Source: Vitrella brassicaformis (lineage: Eukaryota; Sar; Vitrellaceae). Taken from it: a stretch of 64,000 nt of DNA. The first letter of the stretch is position 1. Every line of letters begins with the position of its first letter. The notes under the pieces are model-generated. The model saw only the letters and a program-made list of their open reading frames with translations, did not search any database and was not told the DNA's origin. Where the stretch lies: NCBI GenBank assembly GCA_001179505.1, contig CDMY01000840.1:1-64000 (forward strand). The letters are read 5' to 3'. Positions 44,691-56,500 of this stretch are shown one piece after another. The position numbers were made by a program, and so were the translations under genes.

Positions 44691-47600
44691 GACCAATCAT
44701 GTCGGAGTGTCGGTGTAGACGTTGGCATTTCCTGCTGGGCACTTTCTGGTTGCGTGACTGACTTATTTGTGAATGACTTTTCATGCAATTTTCCCGTCTG
44801 TCTTTGTTTTTCTGACCTGACCTGACTTGACCTGACCTGTTCTAGCCAGGCGTCCCGTCCACCGAGAGAGGAGAACAGCCGTTTGTTTGTTGTGTGCTTT
44901 GGACCAGCCAGGTGTTTTCATGTTCAGAGAGACACACACACACCATACACTTACTTACTTGGCACGGACACGACTGACTGACTGACTGCCTGTCTGGCTG
45001 GCTACATGCCGGCCATGCATATGCACTAGTGACACTCATCTGATCCCACTCACTCACTCACTGACTGACTGACTTTCTCGTGATGGTACGTACGTCAATG
45101 TGCGTGTCCGCGTGTGTGTGTGTGTGTGTGTGTAAGGATCACTTACTACCTCCCAGGCAGGCAGGCAACCACGCAGGCATCACACTCGCTCCACACACCA
45201 GGCGCGTTGGCACGCAGGTGTTTTGCCCTTACTTGCGGGAGTGCACTTCCTCCGCATCCGACTCACTTTGCCGTCCATCCGTGCTGTTGCGGGTTTTGCC
45301 GACACCAGCCGTCCGTACTCGGCATCGCTCTCCTTTTCCCATCCCGACGTACGCCGTACGTCGGCGGCACGGCAGCCATTTTAGTATTGGTGTGACAACT
45401 TGGCTCTCTGTATGTGTGTGTCCTTGGCCACCTCATGTGTGTGTGTGTGTGTGTTTGTGTGGTCCTTCATTTTTCATAGCTGCCGCTGACAGCGCACTGT
45501 CCGTCCGCACTGTTCGCCGTCACCTGTTTGCAGTGCATCACCCCATCAGCTGTACTCGCACCCATCACTGACCCCATCAGCTGTGTGTTTGTATGCACGT
45601 GCCCGACTTCTCATGCAGTGCAGGGGCTGCTCGGGTGTTCTGGTGTGTGTGTGTGTGTGTAAGGAGCACTCCTCCCTAGCAGGCAGGCAGGCAGGCAGGC
45701 AGGCAGCCACGCAGGCATCATACTCGCTCCACAGACGACCCGGCTCACTGCGGAATGGCATCCAGGTGTTTTGCCCCTCCGGCAGCGGATGTCCTCCGCG
45801 TCTGGCTGGTTTTGCCACACACAGGAGGGAGGAGCCCCCCTCACCCCCCTCTCCAGCATCGGTCGATCTAGTCGCATCCATGGTGTATGCGTGCATGTGT
45901 GTGTGTGTGTGTGTATGTGTGTGTAAGGCTGTACTTCCTAGCTCCCGGACAGCACAGGCAGGCATCGCACCCAGGCAGGCAGTCTCCACGCACCACCCTG
46001 CGCACCGCGAGTGTATGTACGCGGGTGTTGTCTTGTGCCCCTGCCGCAGCGCAGACCCCTCCGGAACTGACTGGTCTTGCCGCAGACAAGATGAGCCCAC
46101 CCCAGGCTGCTGCTGATTTGCTGAACTTGATCGCACCCATCCATCCATCCATCCATCATCTTGCTGCTAAGTGTGCATCTCCTGATGCAGTAGAGCTCGG
46201 TGCGCTGTTCTCGTGTTCGTTTGTTTCTGTCTGTCTGTGTGTCTGTCTGTCTGTCCCTATGCGTGCGTCTGTGTGTGTGTGTGTGTACGTCAGTCAGGTC
46301 GGTGGACACTTGCTTGTGTTGCTGTGTTCGTGTGAGTGTGTGTGTCCCTTCCCCGTGGATTTGTCCACGCCTCTGTGTCGTGCCGCTTCCGATGAGTATC
46401 TATCTCTCTCCTGCTTGGCACATTGCGGTTTGTTTCATCGATGAGCACTGATTGATTCGTGGCATGTCTTTATCGATGACATTCAATTTAGGTCAGTGAG
46501 TATGTATGCGTCCCTCCTTCGTCTGCACAATTAAGGTATGTGTGTACTGGTATGGTACACCACAGCACACCACAGCACAAGACGCGACGCAAGAATCCCC
46601 CGGCACAAAGCACCATGATGCCGTCCTGATGAGTCGAGATGAGATGAATGAATCACACGGGGGGATCAGTCAGCAAGTGGATGGATGGATGGATGGATGG
46701 ACGGATGTGTGTGTGTGTGTGTTCGGTGTGATTGATGCAGTCGTGCCCGCGAGGCTGGCGCCAAGTACCTCGATATGTTTGTTGTGGTGCGCTGGGGGCG
46801 GCCGTGGCGACCTTGAGGTGGCGGCCCTTCCTTGACACAACTGACGAGCGAAAGGTGCGCGCACGGCCAACCGACTCAACACACACGTGTTGTGTACCCG
46901 AGCACTTCCGTGTGTGTATGGATCTCTTGTACTTGTCTTCAGGGGCTACGCAAACGCCAACCATGACGTCGCTCCCTCCTCACGCACTACCCCCCCGACC
47001 CCCCCGTGCCACCTGTCGTCGACGTGGCCGCCGCACGTGTCGAGTCGAGCCAACAGAGAAAGGACAGCAAAGATGGCCATGAGAAGGTGCAGGGTGATCT
47101 TGCTGGTGCTGGTGATGGTGATCGGAACGGTCATAGAGGGGGACAGCAGCAGCAGCAGCAGCAGTTCTATGACTGCGACTAGAGACGGGACGGAAGGCGT
47201 TTGATAGAGTTGATAAAGGTGGCTGGATTGGCTAATCGGTTGGTCAATTTTTTGACGTGGCTAATTGGTTGGCTCGGCTCACCGCGAGCCGCCGCTGTCA
47301 GAGCATTTGTCACTCACCATTTATGTGTGCATGTTATGCATGCGTGTGTGTATGTATGCAATGTGAGTGTTATGCCTTGTGAGTGTTGGTTGCGTCGGGT
47401 GGACTGGACGAACGGTCCGGTGTGTACTGTACAGACCAGCAAGTCTTCGATGTCGAGGTTGACCACAGGCAGCCGAAGGAAGCGCGAGAGGCGCGATTAC
47501 ATGCCCCACCTACCTGTACTTCGCACCTCGATGGCCTGCTTCAGATGCGTGTGGTCGAACTTGACCTGTGTCGATGGTATCAAAATCATGCGTCGCTTCG

Positions 47601-48059
47601 TCCTACTTTTAGTCCGTGATATCAAGATTCGTCGGCCATCGATGCGTTCAGCAGCGTCGCAGCAGTCACGTGCACGCGAGTAAACATCCACCCACCATGA
47701 TTCACGTAGAGAGGGAATCACATACACACATGCAGCGTCCTCACCGACGAGTCGATATACGCGCGCACACACGCACTGAGGCCAAACCGTCGGCAGGCAG
47801 ACTGGACAACGATGCAGACCGTTTGCCGATAGTCACCCCACGACCAAACACGTACGTACTCTGCACAAGCAGGGGTTGAATGCACACACATCGAACAAGT
47901 GTCACGCACGCCGGCCGAAAAGCGTAGGCGAGATCCCCACGCACCATCGTCAGCAGCACACTCGCACACACACTTACACGCCGACGCAGAGAGAAAGAAT
48001 CGTCCGATAGAAATATGCCCCTCCCCCAGGGCCCCCTCATTCCCGCCTCGCTGTCTGTC
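44691..48059. other. Gene-poor region with dispersed repeats
   Basis: No supported gene. It contains three diverged copies of a roughly 180-bp repeat (about 45115-45300, 45645-45820 and 45895-46095), each starting with a TG run and GTAAGG. It also holds a copied kinase-gene tail (46966-47182) and CCAT, GGAT, CAGG and TCTG microsatellites. A minus-strand open stretch at 47497-47772 (KSRTKRRMILIPSTQVKFDH) might be a decayed exon but has no recognised family. Confidence 0.5.
46966..47182 (+). pseudogene. Partial duplicate of the last exon of the Aurora-like kinase gene
   Basis: Matches about 26040-26250 at nucleotide level and keeps the same reading frame: THYPPDPPVPPVVDVAAARV, VESSQQRKDSKDG, and NGHRGGQQQQQQQ, then FYDCD and a TAG at 47180-47182. 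No kinase catalytic sequence accompanies it. It is probably a segment copied by transposition or ectopic repair. Confidence 0.8.
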
Positions 48060-49279
48060 TCATCCCTTGCGGCGGTCCCTCATATAGTCCTTCAGCTTTG
48101 ATCTCATCTGGGTGGCCTCGATGCGGGCGTAGTCCTGCATGGTCTTGTCCGTCTTGTCTGTGCCGGTGTTGGCGGCCTCCTTCCAGCACTGGAACGCGGC
48201 CTGGAGCTCCTGCAGGGCGCTCTGCACCGCTGGCTGCACCCAAACCTCGTCGATGATCTCCTGGCCAGACTTCCCCCTCTGCAGGGAGGCCCAGCCAGGG
48301 AGGAGACACACCAACACCACGTCACAGCACAGCACATTTGGGTGGATGAGTGCACACGCAGGGCTTACGTCGAATTTGCGTCTGATCTCTTCGCCGGCCT
48401 CCTCGTATCTTTCCTCGTCGATGAGCTGCAGGATAGGCTCCATGGCGGCCTGCTCGGATGGCGTCCGCTGCCCCATCCAATCCACCACACGGTCCTGCAC
48501 GCAGTTATGCACACACGTGAGACGGACCGGCTGGCTCTTCATCTCTCAGCTGTGCGTTACCGCTATTGAGGGCCTTGTGCTGTCCTCTGCAGCGCCATCC
48601 TGCTGCGGCGCCGACCCACCATCAGTCACCTCCACGCTGCCATCACCCTGCAAATGCCAATCTTGTGTGTGCAACTGCTGTGACGAATGTGTGTCAGCAG
48701 GCTGACCATACTATCCGTGTGTCCGGCCTCGTGCTCCTCGCCGCCGTCGGCCTCCTCAACCTTAACACCCAACACCTAGCGGGCGCCCACACACCGACAC
48801 ACAGGGCGTGTGAGAGTGGCTTGGGAGGAACGTCCGTCTCTCGCTCGCCCACCCCCCCCCGCCCCCCAACCCACCCACCTCCTTCTTTGCTATGCGGTCC
48901 TGCAGGGCCTTCTGCACCGAGGCTAACAACTCGTGGTTCGACACCTGATGGCATGGCATACCATGGATGGATGGATGGATGGATGGACACAAACCGACAA
49001 TGAAGACACACAATGAAAAGTCACATTGTGTGTCTTCATTGACTAATGGCCCACTTACTCGGCTGATGTCCTGCAGCTCGATGTCGGTCTGCGCGTAGAC
49101 GTCACGACGGGACTGATAGAGACGTCAATGATTGATGCATCATCGCGTGTCTGTGTGCGTGCGTGTGTATGTATGTGTGCACCTAGTCACCTTTTTGTTG
49201 CATTCGGTTTCCTCCTCCTGCTCTATGGCCCGTTTGCTTCCGACACCAAGACTGCCACCAGCAACACCTGCAACATGAC

Positions 49280-49313
<34 letters not shown>

Positions 49314-49959
49314 TGGGTGGCTGCCGCCCAGGGAGCACAGAGCATGTACCGTTGAGGGGAGAGATGGTGACCTTGGTGTGGTGCATTTGGTCCCAGCGGT
49401 CGTGGACGGTGGTGAGGTGCCCCTCCATGATGGTGGCCGTGCGATGCTGGCCGACCTCTCCATACGCCCTCTCCCATCGGTCCTCGCCACTGGGATCGTG
49501 CACCAGTAGCTTGTACTCAATCTGGCCGCTATCAGGGACCGACTGGATGGCGATGGGCTCGCTAATCCAAATGGGCACGGTAACAGCAAACGTGGTGAGC
49601 TGCAGGGCCGTATACCACAGCTTGTCATGGTTACTGCACACGCGCACCTCCTGCCCCCAGCCGCATATGTCGGTGGAGACCTCGGCGACGAACCGCACAG
49701 CTGCGCCGTGCCCACCAGGAGACTGCAAAAACGACAAAGAAGAGAGAGAATGGTCCAGTGAGGATGCACCCGTGAATTCTTGCGGCCTCACCTCCATCTG
49801 CGATGCCCGGCGATTTCCCAGCCAGGACTCCTCCGCATCACACGCCGCAGCGGCAGGCTGGCGCACCGCCGAGGGAAGAGACCCTCTCTGTTCGTCATGG
49901 CAAGCCCCTGCAGTCGGGGCTCCCTCCTCCTCCTTCACCCGCACATCTGCCTTGATCAT
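48060..49959 (-). CDS. CBM20-like starch-binding-domain protein
   Basis: Nine minus-strand exons (49959-49792, 49722-49350, 49267-49191, 49112-49059, 48944-48879, 48775-48707, 48647-48561, 48494-48369, 48278-48060) give 412 residues in frame. Residues about 60-175 resemble a CBM20 carbohydrate-binding module: AAVRFVAEVSTDICGWGQEV, RVCSNHDKLW, then a Trp-containing strand and IEYKLLVHDPSGEDRWER. That order (GQxVxVxG..., W, IEYKxxV, W(E)) is the family signature. The C-terminal 235 residues are acidic and helical (MEPILQLIDEERYEEAGEEI, QELQAAFQCWKEA), with no catalytic domain seen. It probably binds starch or glycogen granules and acts as a scaffold or targeting factor. Intron 4 (48945-49058) contains a perfect 18-bp hairpin. 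Confidence 0.68.
48998..49041. repeat. Perfect 18-bp inverted repeat inside an intron
   Basis: CAATGAAGACACACAATG (48998-49015) and its exact complement (49024-49041) are separated by 8 nt, within the 114-nt intron 4 of the starch-binding gene. In RNA it would form a long perfect stem. Confidence 0.9.
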
Positions 49960-50529
49960 GCTAGCAGCAGTCTGCCTTGAAGAGGAGAGTCACGGCGAGT
50001 GACGAGATTCTCTCCGACGGCGGGACAAACCCAAACCCTGCAAACCCTGCAAACCGATAATTCTTCAGTTCAGTTTTTCCGCCCTCGCTGCCATTCCCGC
50101 TGCCCCCGCTCACATCTCCTCCCACCCTTCGTCTTTAGGGCTCGCCCTCGTCTGGTGTGGCTGGCCTCAGCCCCTCCCAAGCCTCCCAAGTAGACGCGTC
50201 GTCCGCCGCTGTTTCTCCCAACCCAAGAGGGCTCAACAAACGGCGCCCGCCCTCTGCGGGACACCTGGCGTCTGCCTGTCAGCCGCAGAGCGCACGAGCC
50301 TCTTCTTCCTTACAAGAAACCTCTATCAGGTCAGCACATATTCTACTTTATGACGTGTTGTGTGATGTGTGGCTCGTGTGTGCCGGCGCGAGGAATTCCG
50401 TATACGAGTGCATCGTCTCGTGACGCCCATTTGATGGCCTCCTACAGCGTGCTATGCCCTTGTGCCGTGCGGCTCGTGCGAGAAGAATTCGTGGCCTATT
50501 TTGTCATCACCCCGCCCCTTTCTCGACAG
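49960..50529. promoter_or_regulatory. Divergent region upstream of CBM20 gene and unknown gene
   Basis: It should contain the bidirectional promoter and the unresolved first exon(s) of the plus-strand gene. Related but inexact motif variants occur (GGCGAGTGACGAG near 49995 and GGGCTCGCCC near 50139). A possible exon, with a frame rich in Ser/Ala/Pro, ends at a GTCAGC donor near 50331. Confidence 0.35.
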
Positions 50530-51784
50530 AGTCCTCATTCAGCCCAACTGATGTGGTAAGTAACATGAATCAGCCGGGCTTCACGCGTGATGAACAAGGG
50601 GGTCCCGGCTGTGCATGGATGATCTTCTCCTCTTTTTCTTTGCAGTACGTTGCGTCCAACCCCCAGAGTGCGCTGGCGCTGCAGAAGGTCGTGGCCAACC
50701 CCACCCTACCGCCTGTGCAGGTGAGAGACTGACGGATGCATGGGTACAGCACCACACAGATCTCCATGGGTCTTTGTGTCGCCCTGTGTGTACCTGCTGG
50801 TGCGATGCGCACGGCACGAGCGGCGGGATGTGGACGAATGCGGCGACACCCGGCACGCACCAGCCGTTCGCCTACTCAGACATGCAGGTGAGGGGGTGAG
50901 GATCACGGTAAATTGACGAGAGCGACATATGCCTTGCCTGTCGGCGGGGAGAGGCCACCCTCTGTCTGTCGGGCGATCGATGTGTCATTTCAGGGGGCTC
51001 ACGGCACGGCTGGCGGGGGCGGCGGAGGCAGCGTCGGACACACATACGTATCGCAGCAAAGCAGCAAGGTAAGCACCCGCCAAACACATGTCACACCCAC
51101 ACACCCACGCACGAATGCCGTCTTTGTCCTGTGTGCATGTGTGTATAGGTAGCGGGTGTTGGATTCGGTGTTGGTTCCAGTGCCGGTGTTGGATTCGGTG
51201 CTGGCACTGAGGTAAGAGTTCCACCTCCCACCCACACCACCACACGCCAGCCACCATGTGTCATTCTGTGTGTGAGGTGTCTCCAGGTGCGCGTGCAGAC
51301 TCCGCAGTGTGTGTTCCCGCCGCTGCCCGTGGTCAGCCCCCCATCGGTGGACGGCAGCCTCCACGCCAAGACCAATGATGAGATCACCGCAGACGTCCGC
51401 GGCCGGGTGAGGCTTACACCACACCTTACAAGCCATCCGACACAAAGCAAAGCGGCATGTGTGCAGGTCGAATGGATCGCCCCCGGTGCGTCGTCGTCGA
51501 GTATGTCATCGTCCCAAACACCGGGACCCATAGTCCAAGGTGAGAATGCCACTCACACACACACACATACACCCCTTACCGTGTTTTGGTTTGTTTGACA
51601 CAGCTGAGAGTGCGCCACACCAGTGCCGCATGTGGTGCTACTGAAGCTTAGCCACATTGCGCCGACCCATGTGCTCGAGAAGAAGGTCGATGAAGACGAC
51701 ACAGAAATGTCTACTCTGGACGGCGTGCAGTACAAGAATGTGGGAGGCAAGGAGTACGTGCCGCCCGACGGCTACTTCTCCTGA
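50530..51784 (+). CDS. Unknown multi-exon protein, 5' end not resolved
   Basis: Phase-consistent exons are 50530-50555, 50646-50720, one ending at 50887 (start unclear, about 50790-50830), 50994-51068, 51149-51211, 51287-51406, 51467-51539 and 51609-51784. The product reads YVASNPQSALALQKVVANP, a stretch TNAATPGTHQPFAYSDMQ, Gly-rich exons (AGVGFGVGSSAGVGFGAG), QTPQCVFPPLPVVSPPSVDG, and a C-terminus VLLKLSHIAPTHVLEKKVDE then YVPPDGYFS. No domain is recognised. The last acceptor (51608) lies 5 nt downstream of an alternative AG that would end in a stop. Consistent splice phases support a real gene, but function is unknown. Confidence 0.55.
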
Positions 51785-53506
51785 GCATACACATACAAAG
51801 ACAGACATACACGCACATATACACACCACGTCTGTGAGACACAGATAGAAATGCGTTCACACATGGATATCGGGCGACTGCGTGAGGGGGTAGTTGTGTT
51901 CTTGTCAGGGGGCATGTGCGGCTGTGTTGTTGTCTGCATAGGCTGGTGTGCCGTCCGTGAGCTTTTCCCCTGAACACTCCCCTCTCTCCTTTTCCTTTTC
52001 TGACCCCATCCCCCCCTCCCCTACCCTGCCGGCCACCGAATTTTCAAAGAAACTGAATGCACGGCCCCCTGCCTTGCTGTGTGCGTGTGTTGCATCCGAC
52101 ACTAAAACCGAATACGCACACGCACAGGCATGTACAGCGTTGCATGGATGGATTGGGCCCGTGAGGGCGAAGGGGGGTGAGGGCAGAGGGGTGTGTCGCT
52201 ACCGCACTGCATGCGCGTGTGTGGTTGAAAGACAGATGTCAGTGCCTGCCGTCGGTCTCGCTATCTCGCTTCCTTTCTCTCCACCGGTTCTTCCATACCA
52301 TACCATCCATGTGTGTGACCGTCCGAGTGTATGTGTGTTGTGTGTGTCCCGCTTGTGCTGAGGAGCGAGCCGTGCTGATGCCACTGCTGGCCATCCATCC
52401 CGATCCCAAGCCAGCGACGTCATGGGCCGCCAAGATGGAGGCGAGACAGGTACTGTACATGTGTGTGTACAGAAGCCCAGCATGTCTCCTCCTTTTTCTC
52501 TGTGTGTCTCTGTAGGAAGTTAATCGGTGCCTACATTTTATATCCTGGCGACTCTTTGCTCTCTTTGCCGCGCAAGACACCCATCAGCACGGCTGCATCA
52601 TGTGTAAGCGCCAACCCACGGCAATCGGCCTTATGCTCGTGTCTCACGGCTCTAGGCGTACAAATCGCTGTCTTCGTCGGATTTGTACGGCGGCGCAGTG
52701 GCGGCAATCGGACGACTGCTAAATTCTGTGAGAGGATGAGACATTCAGAAGTCACGCACACACACCAGTGAGAAAGAGGCCCGTCTCTGTGTAACCTTCA
52801 TGCCGGTGCCTGCCTGTCAGGGGTGTTCGGTGTCCGTGGTGCAGCGGCGAGAATCGCCTGATCGCCGCTGCTTACACCCGTTGTCTGCCCCGCAGGCCTT
52901 TCATCGCTGCTTACATTTTATATCCATTGACCGTTTTGTTTTCTTTGCCGCACTTGATACAGGATGAAAGAGCGAGTGAGACGCACGCACTATACATGAG
53001 TTGACCTCTGTCGACAGATAAACGGGACAAATCAATGGGGCCTAGCTAGGTAGCATAGCCTTCAATCCCTTCCTTCATCTGGCCACTGACTGGACCGGCC
53101 ACAAACACACAAACACCCCACCCCGCCTGGCCCCATACACAGAGTGCGTTGCGTTTGGACCACATCACATGATCACATGACATCACACGTATGTCAGTCT
53201 GAGCACTGAGGTCAATCAAGGAATGCAACCCCACGGCGGATGCGATGCGGCTCGCGAGCGACACGATATTTTGAAGGACGAGCTGCACAGATTCATCAAT
53301 CAGGTCGGCTGCGCGGCCGACCTGAATCTGTCGGCTGCGCGGCCTACCTGAATCTGTGCAGCTTGTCCTTCGAAATCCCGTGTCGCACAGCCACCAACCA
53401 ACAAAGCAAGACAAGGCCCCTAACATGCAAGACACGCAGAATGTTCCGTCCATCGACACACACAATGACACTTACACCTACAGGTAGGTGTGCATCCGTC
53501 CGCTCT
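51785..53506. other. Tail-to-tail intergenic region with repeats and a long hairpin
   Basis: No supported gene. A direct repeat, (t/c)acattttatatcc followed after about 20 nt by ctctttgccgc or ttctttgccgc, occurs at about 52530-52575 and 52908-52955. A long imperfect inverted repeat (arms 53258-53295 and 53349-53386) lies about 120 nt beyond the FIG4 stop codon. Confidence 0.5.
53258..53386. repeat. Long imperfect inverted repeat (38-nt arms)
   Basis: The arms pair at 34 of 38 positions around a 53-nt loop. The loop itself holds a small palindrome (AGGTCGG...CCGACCT) and a tandem repeat of TCGGCTGCGCGGC. Confidence 0.85.
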
Positions 53507-56500
53507 TCACATGACGCCCGCTCCTACAGTGTGTGGCACCGTCTGTGGTGCAGCCGGCCTGGCTGCTGCTGGCACAGGGGGTGGCGGTGCCTGGTTCAGC
53601 AAAGACAGCTCGGGGTCCTCCTCGCCCTCAGCCAACACAGACCAACCATACGCCGCCTGCAATCAACGCACAATGGACATGATTGATTTGCACCACACCC
53701 CATGTCTGTGTGGGCACCATAGATACCTGCAGTGAAGCGGGTGGTGGCCTGGGGTCATCGCTGTTCATGTACCAGAACATCTCCCTCACACCATAGCCAC
53801 GATGCCCGCCAACAGCCGGCCCCACTGACGGCGGCCGCGACGAGCCGCTCGCCCCGCCCTGGATGCTCCAGGTGTCCAAAGGCGGCAGACGAGACGACGA
53901 CCCGGGCTGTGGGTTGAAGAGCTCCACATAGGAGTTCTTCCGCGACGGTGCGGCCGTGTGTGCCGTCGACACGGCCACACTGACGCTCTTGTTCTTGTGA
54001 TGACCATGGCCGGTGCTGCTGGGCACCGGCACGCCCTCGTGAAAGCTCATCGACCCCTTTCTGTCGCGCGGAGTGATGCGCCCCCCCAGAAAGCCGCCTC
54101 GACCAGAGGAGACCGCGCTGTCTGTGGTGGTGTTGCTGGTGGTCTGGTGGACGCGGTTGTTGGATGGTGTGGGGGGCAGGGGCGGGTGGAATCGACGGAG
54201 CGACGAGAAGATGGCGTGAGAGATAGAGGGGGACTCCTTGCTGTCCTTGTTAGCGCTGCTGCCACCACGGTCCCTCCCCCTGTGGGCGCCTGGCTCCTTC
54301 TCGTCGCTCATCTCCTTGGGCGTGGTGGCCGACGACGGGACGGACGAGGGAATGCGCGCAGACAGGAAAGGGCTTACTGGTGCAGACGAGGGCGACTCCC
54401 CCGGTGTGGGTGGCTGAAGGGTCGGGGCGGGAGGGGGTGGTGCAGCCGACGTGCTGGCACCGGGCGCAAAGTTGGATGCGGAGAGGGAAGGCGCGAACGG
54501 CCTCTTGTGGAAGTGCAGCTGCGACGGGTGTGGCTGCTGCATCAGCCGGGACAAGTCGGTCCACTGCTGGGTCGTCAGGGATGAAGCCGAGTGGGGCACC
54601 GAGTCGTCGCGTGTTGACGCGCCCCCACCCTTCCTCTCCCCCTCGCCACCACCCTGCCTCCCACCACTCATGCCGCCATTGTGCCCGTACATCTCTCTGT
54701 GGCCCTCGGCCGACTGCCCTTTGCCACTCCACAGCAGGTCAAGACCCCCCGCGCCGCCATGCTGGTGTGACGACGTCCGCGAGCGCATGATCTGCAGGGC
54801 CGAGTCGTCCCGCCACAGCAGCCGGTTGTTGCTGTCGCTTCCGGCGCCTGCTGCATCGTTCATCTCGAAGGCAGGAAGGTTGGAGAGGGAGTTGACGTCC
54901 GCCCACCGCATCAAGCCCGTGGCCGCGCTGTGCGATACGGTCTTGCGTGGCTCCCTGCTGCTGTCGACGCCACGCACGCTGAGAGGCCCTGCCGCCGAGT
55001 CCTCCAGCCGCATCTTGGCCCAGGGGGTGCTCCAGGTGCCGCCGTTCATGTCGCTGGTGTTGATGGGCGGCACCTTATTGCGATTGAACCCCGGCAGTGT
55101 GAGCCTCCTGCCTCCAGTGCTGCGAGACGACCACGCCATGGGGAGTACTCCGGGTGTGGCTGAGCCGGCGGAGGCTTGTTGCGTGACGCCAGGTGGGCCG
55201 GTCCTGAACTTGTGGTGGCGGCCGCCTTTGGATGTGGCGGATGAGTACCCACTGGCCGGCCCGCGATCCCTGTCTGTCCTTGGGGCGGGAATGAACTGCT
55301 GGTGGTGGTACCGCTGCAGCAGGTAGGAGAGGTAGTCCATGACGTCCTGCTCCTCATCCTGACCACCACCCTCCTGGTCGGTCTCCAGCTCAGTGTCGGT
55401 GTCGTCCGTGTAGTCGCCGTCGATCGACGACCGCTGCAGCGGGCTCTCCGTCTGCCCGGGGCCACCACGGGGCAGACTCGCGATAGATGAGGGGGTCGAC
55501 GAGCGGTTGAGCCCGCTCTCGCGTCGTCGGGTGATGGGGCGGGTGCGCCTGACCTTGAGGTGGGGTGGGACGGGGAAGGGCAGCCGAGGGGGGGCGTGCT
55601 GTGGCTCCTTCCTGTAGGTGTAGTAGATAAGCTTGAAGTGGCTCTCGCCACGACGCAGGAAGTCGCTGATCTGCCGACGACGGACGTCAGTCAGCGCACC
55701 AGTGGAGTCGCCACGGCGGAAGAGGGCCTCCCCGTCCACATACTGCCGATACCTTAGATGAGGAAACAGACACACACGGGGGATTCTTCTCATTTCCTGG
55801 CGTGTGTGCGCGTGTGTGTTGTCCCTTTTACTTGTGCAGGTCTTCCGTGGCGACTTGTGGCGGCACCGGCAGCCTGATGCTGCTGTCCGGCGCCGCAATG
55901 AGTGCCGTTCCCGTCGGCAGCAGCTTCCCCGCCCTGTCCACGTAGCACGTCTCCTCGCCCTTGCCGATCTTCTCCTTCCACACGAGGGCCGCGCACAGCT
56001 GGGCGGCCGTGGGGCAGTCCTTGGAGGGCGGGGTGCAGTTGAGGAGTGCGCGTGAGGCGGTGAGCTTGACGCGTCGGATTGACGAGTTGATGTGGACGTG
56101 GATGCACACAGAGGAGCCGAGATTCGCCTTTTTGTCGAAGGACGTCAGCTTGTGCGGCTTGTAGTAGGAGTCGAAGAGAGAGCAGGGGGGCTCCTGGGGC
56201 TCCTGGGGAGGAGGGGAGCCCTCTGCCGCCCCCTCTCCCTCTCCCTCTTTGCTCTCAGCCACGGGCGCATCCTCCCCCTCTCCCTCCTGAGACCGTTGCT
56301 CCTCCTCTCCCTCACTCTCTGCGTCTTCTCCCTCACTCTCGTCGTCTCCCTGGTCGCTCTCGTCGTTCCAGACCACGTCGGCAATCTCGGGTCTGACGAG
56401 CTTGACGACGGGGGGGTTGTCAGCCGGGATGGAGGATGTGAGCTGGTAGACGACCTTGCGTGGTGGGTCGAGGAGCTTGAGGATGAGCAGCTGGTCGACG

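Noticed and set aside
45080-46300. Possible non-coding RNA genes in the TG-started repeats
   Set aside because: No conserved secondary structure or pol III boxes could be seen by eye. A dispersed repeat explains the similarity.
47497-47772. Minus-strand open stretch as a gene
   Set aside because: It is short, has no splice partners or recognised family, and lies within a repeat-rich gene-poor region.
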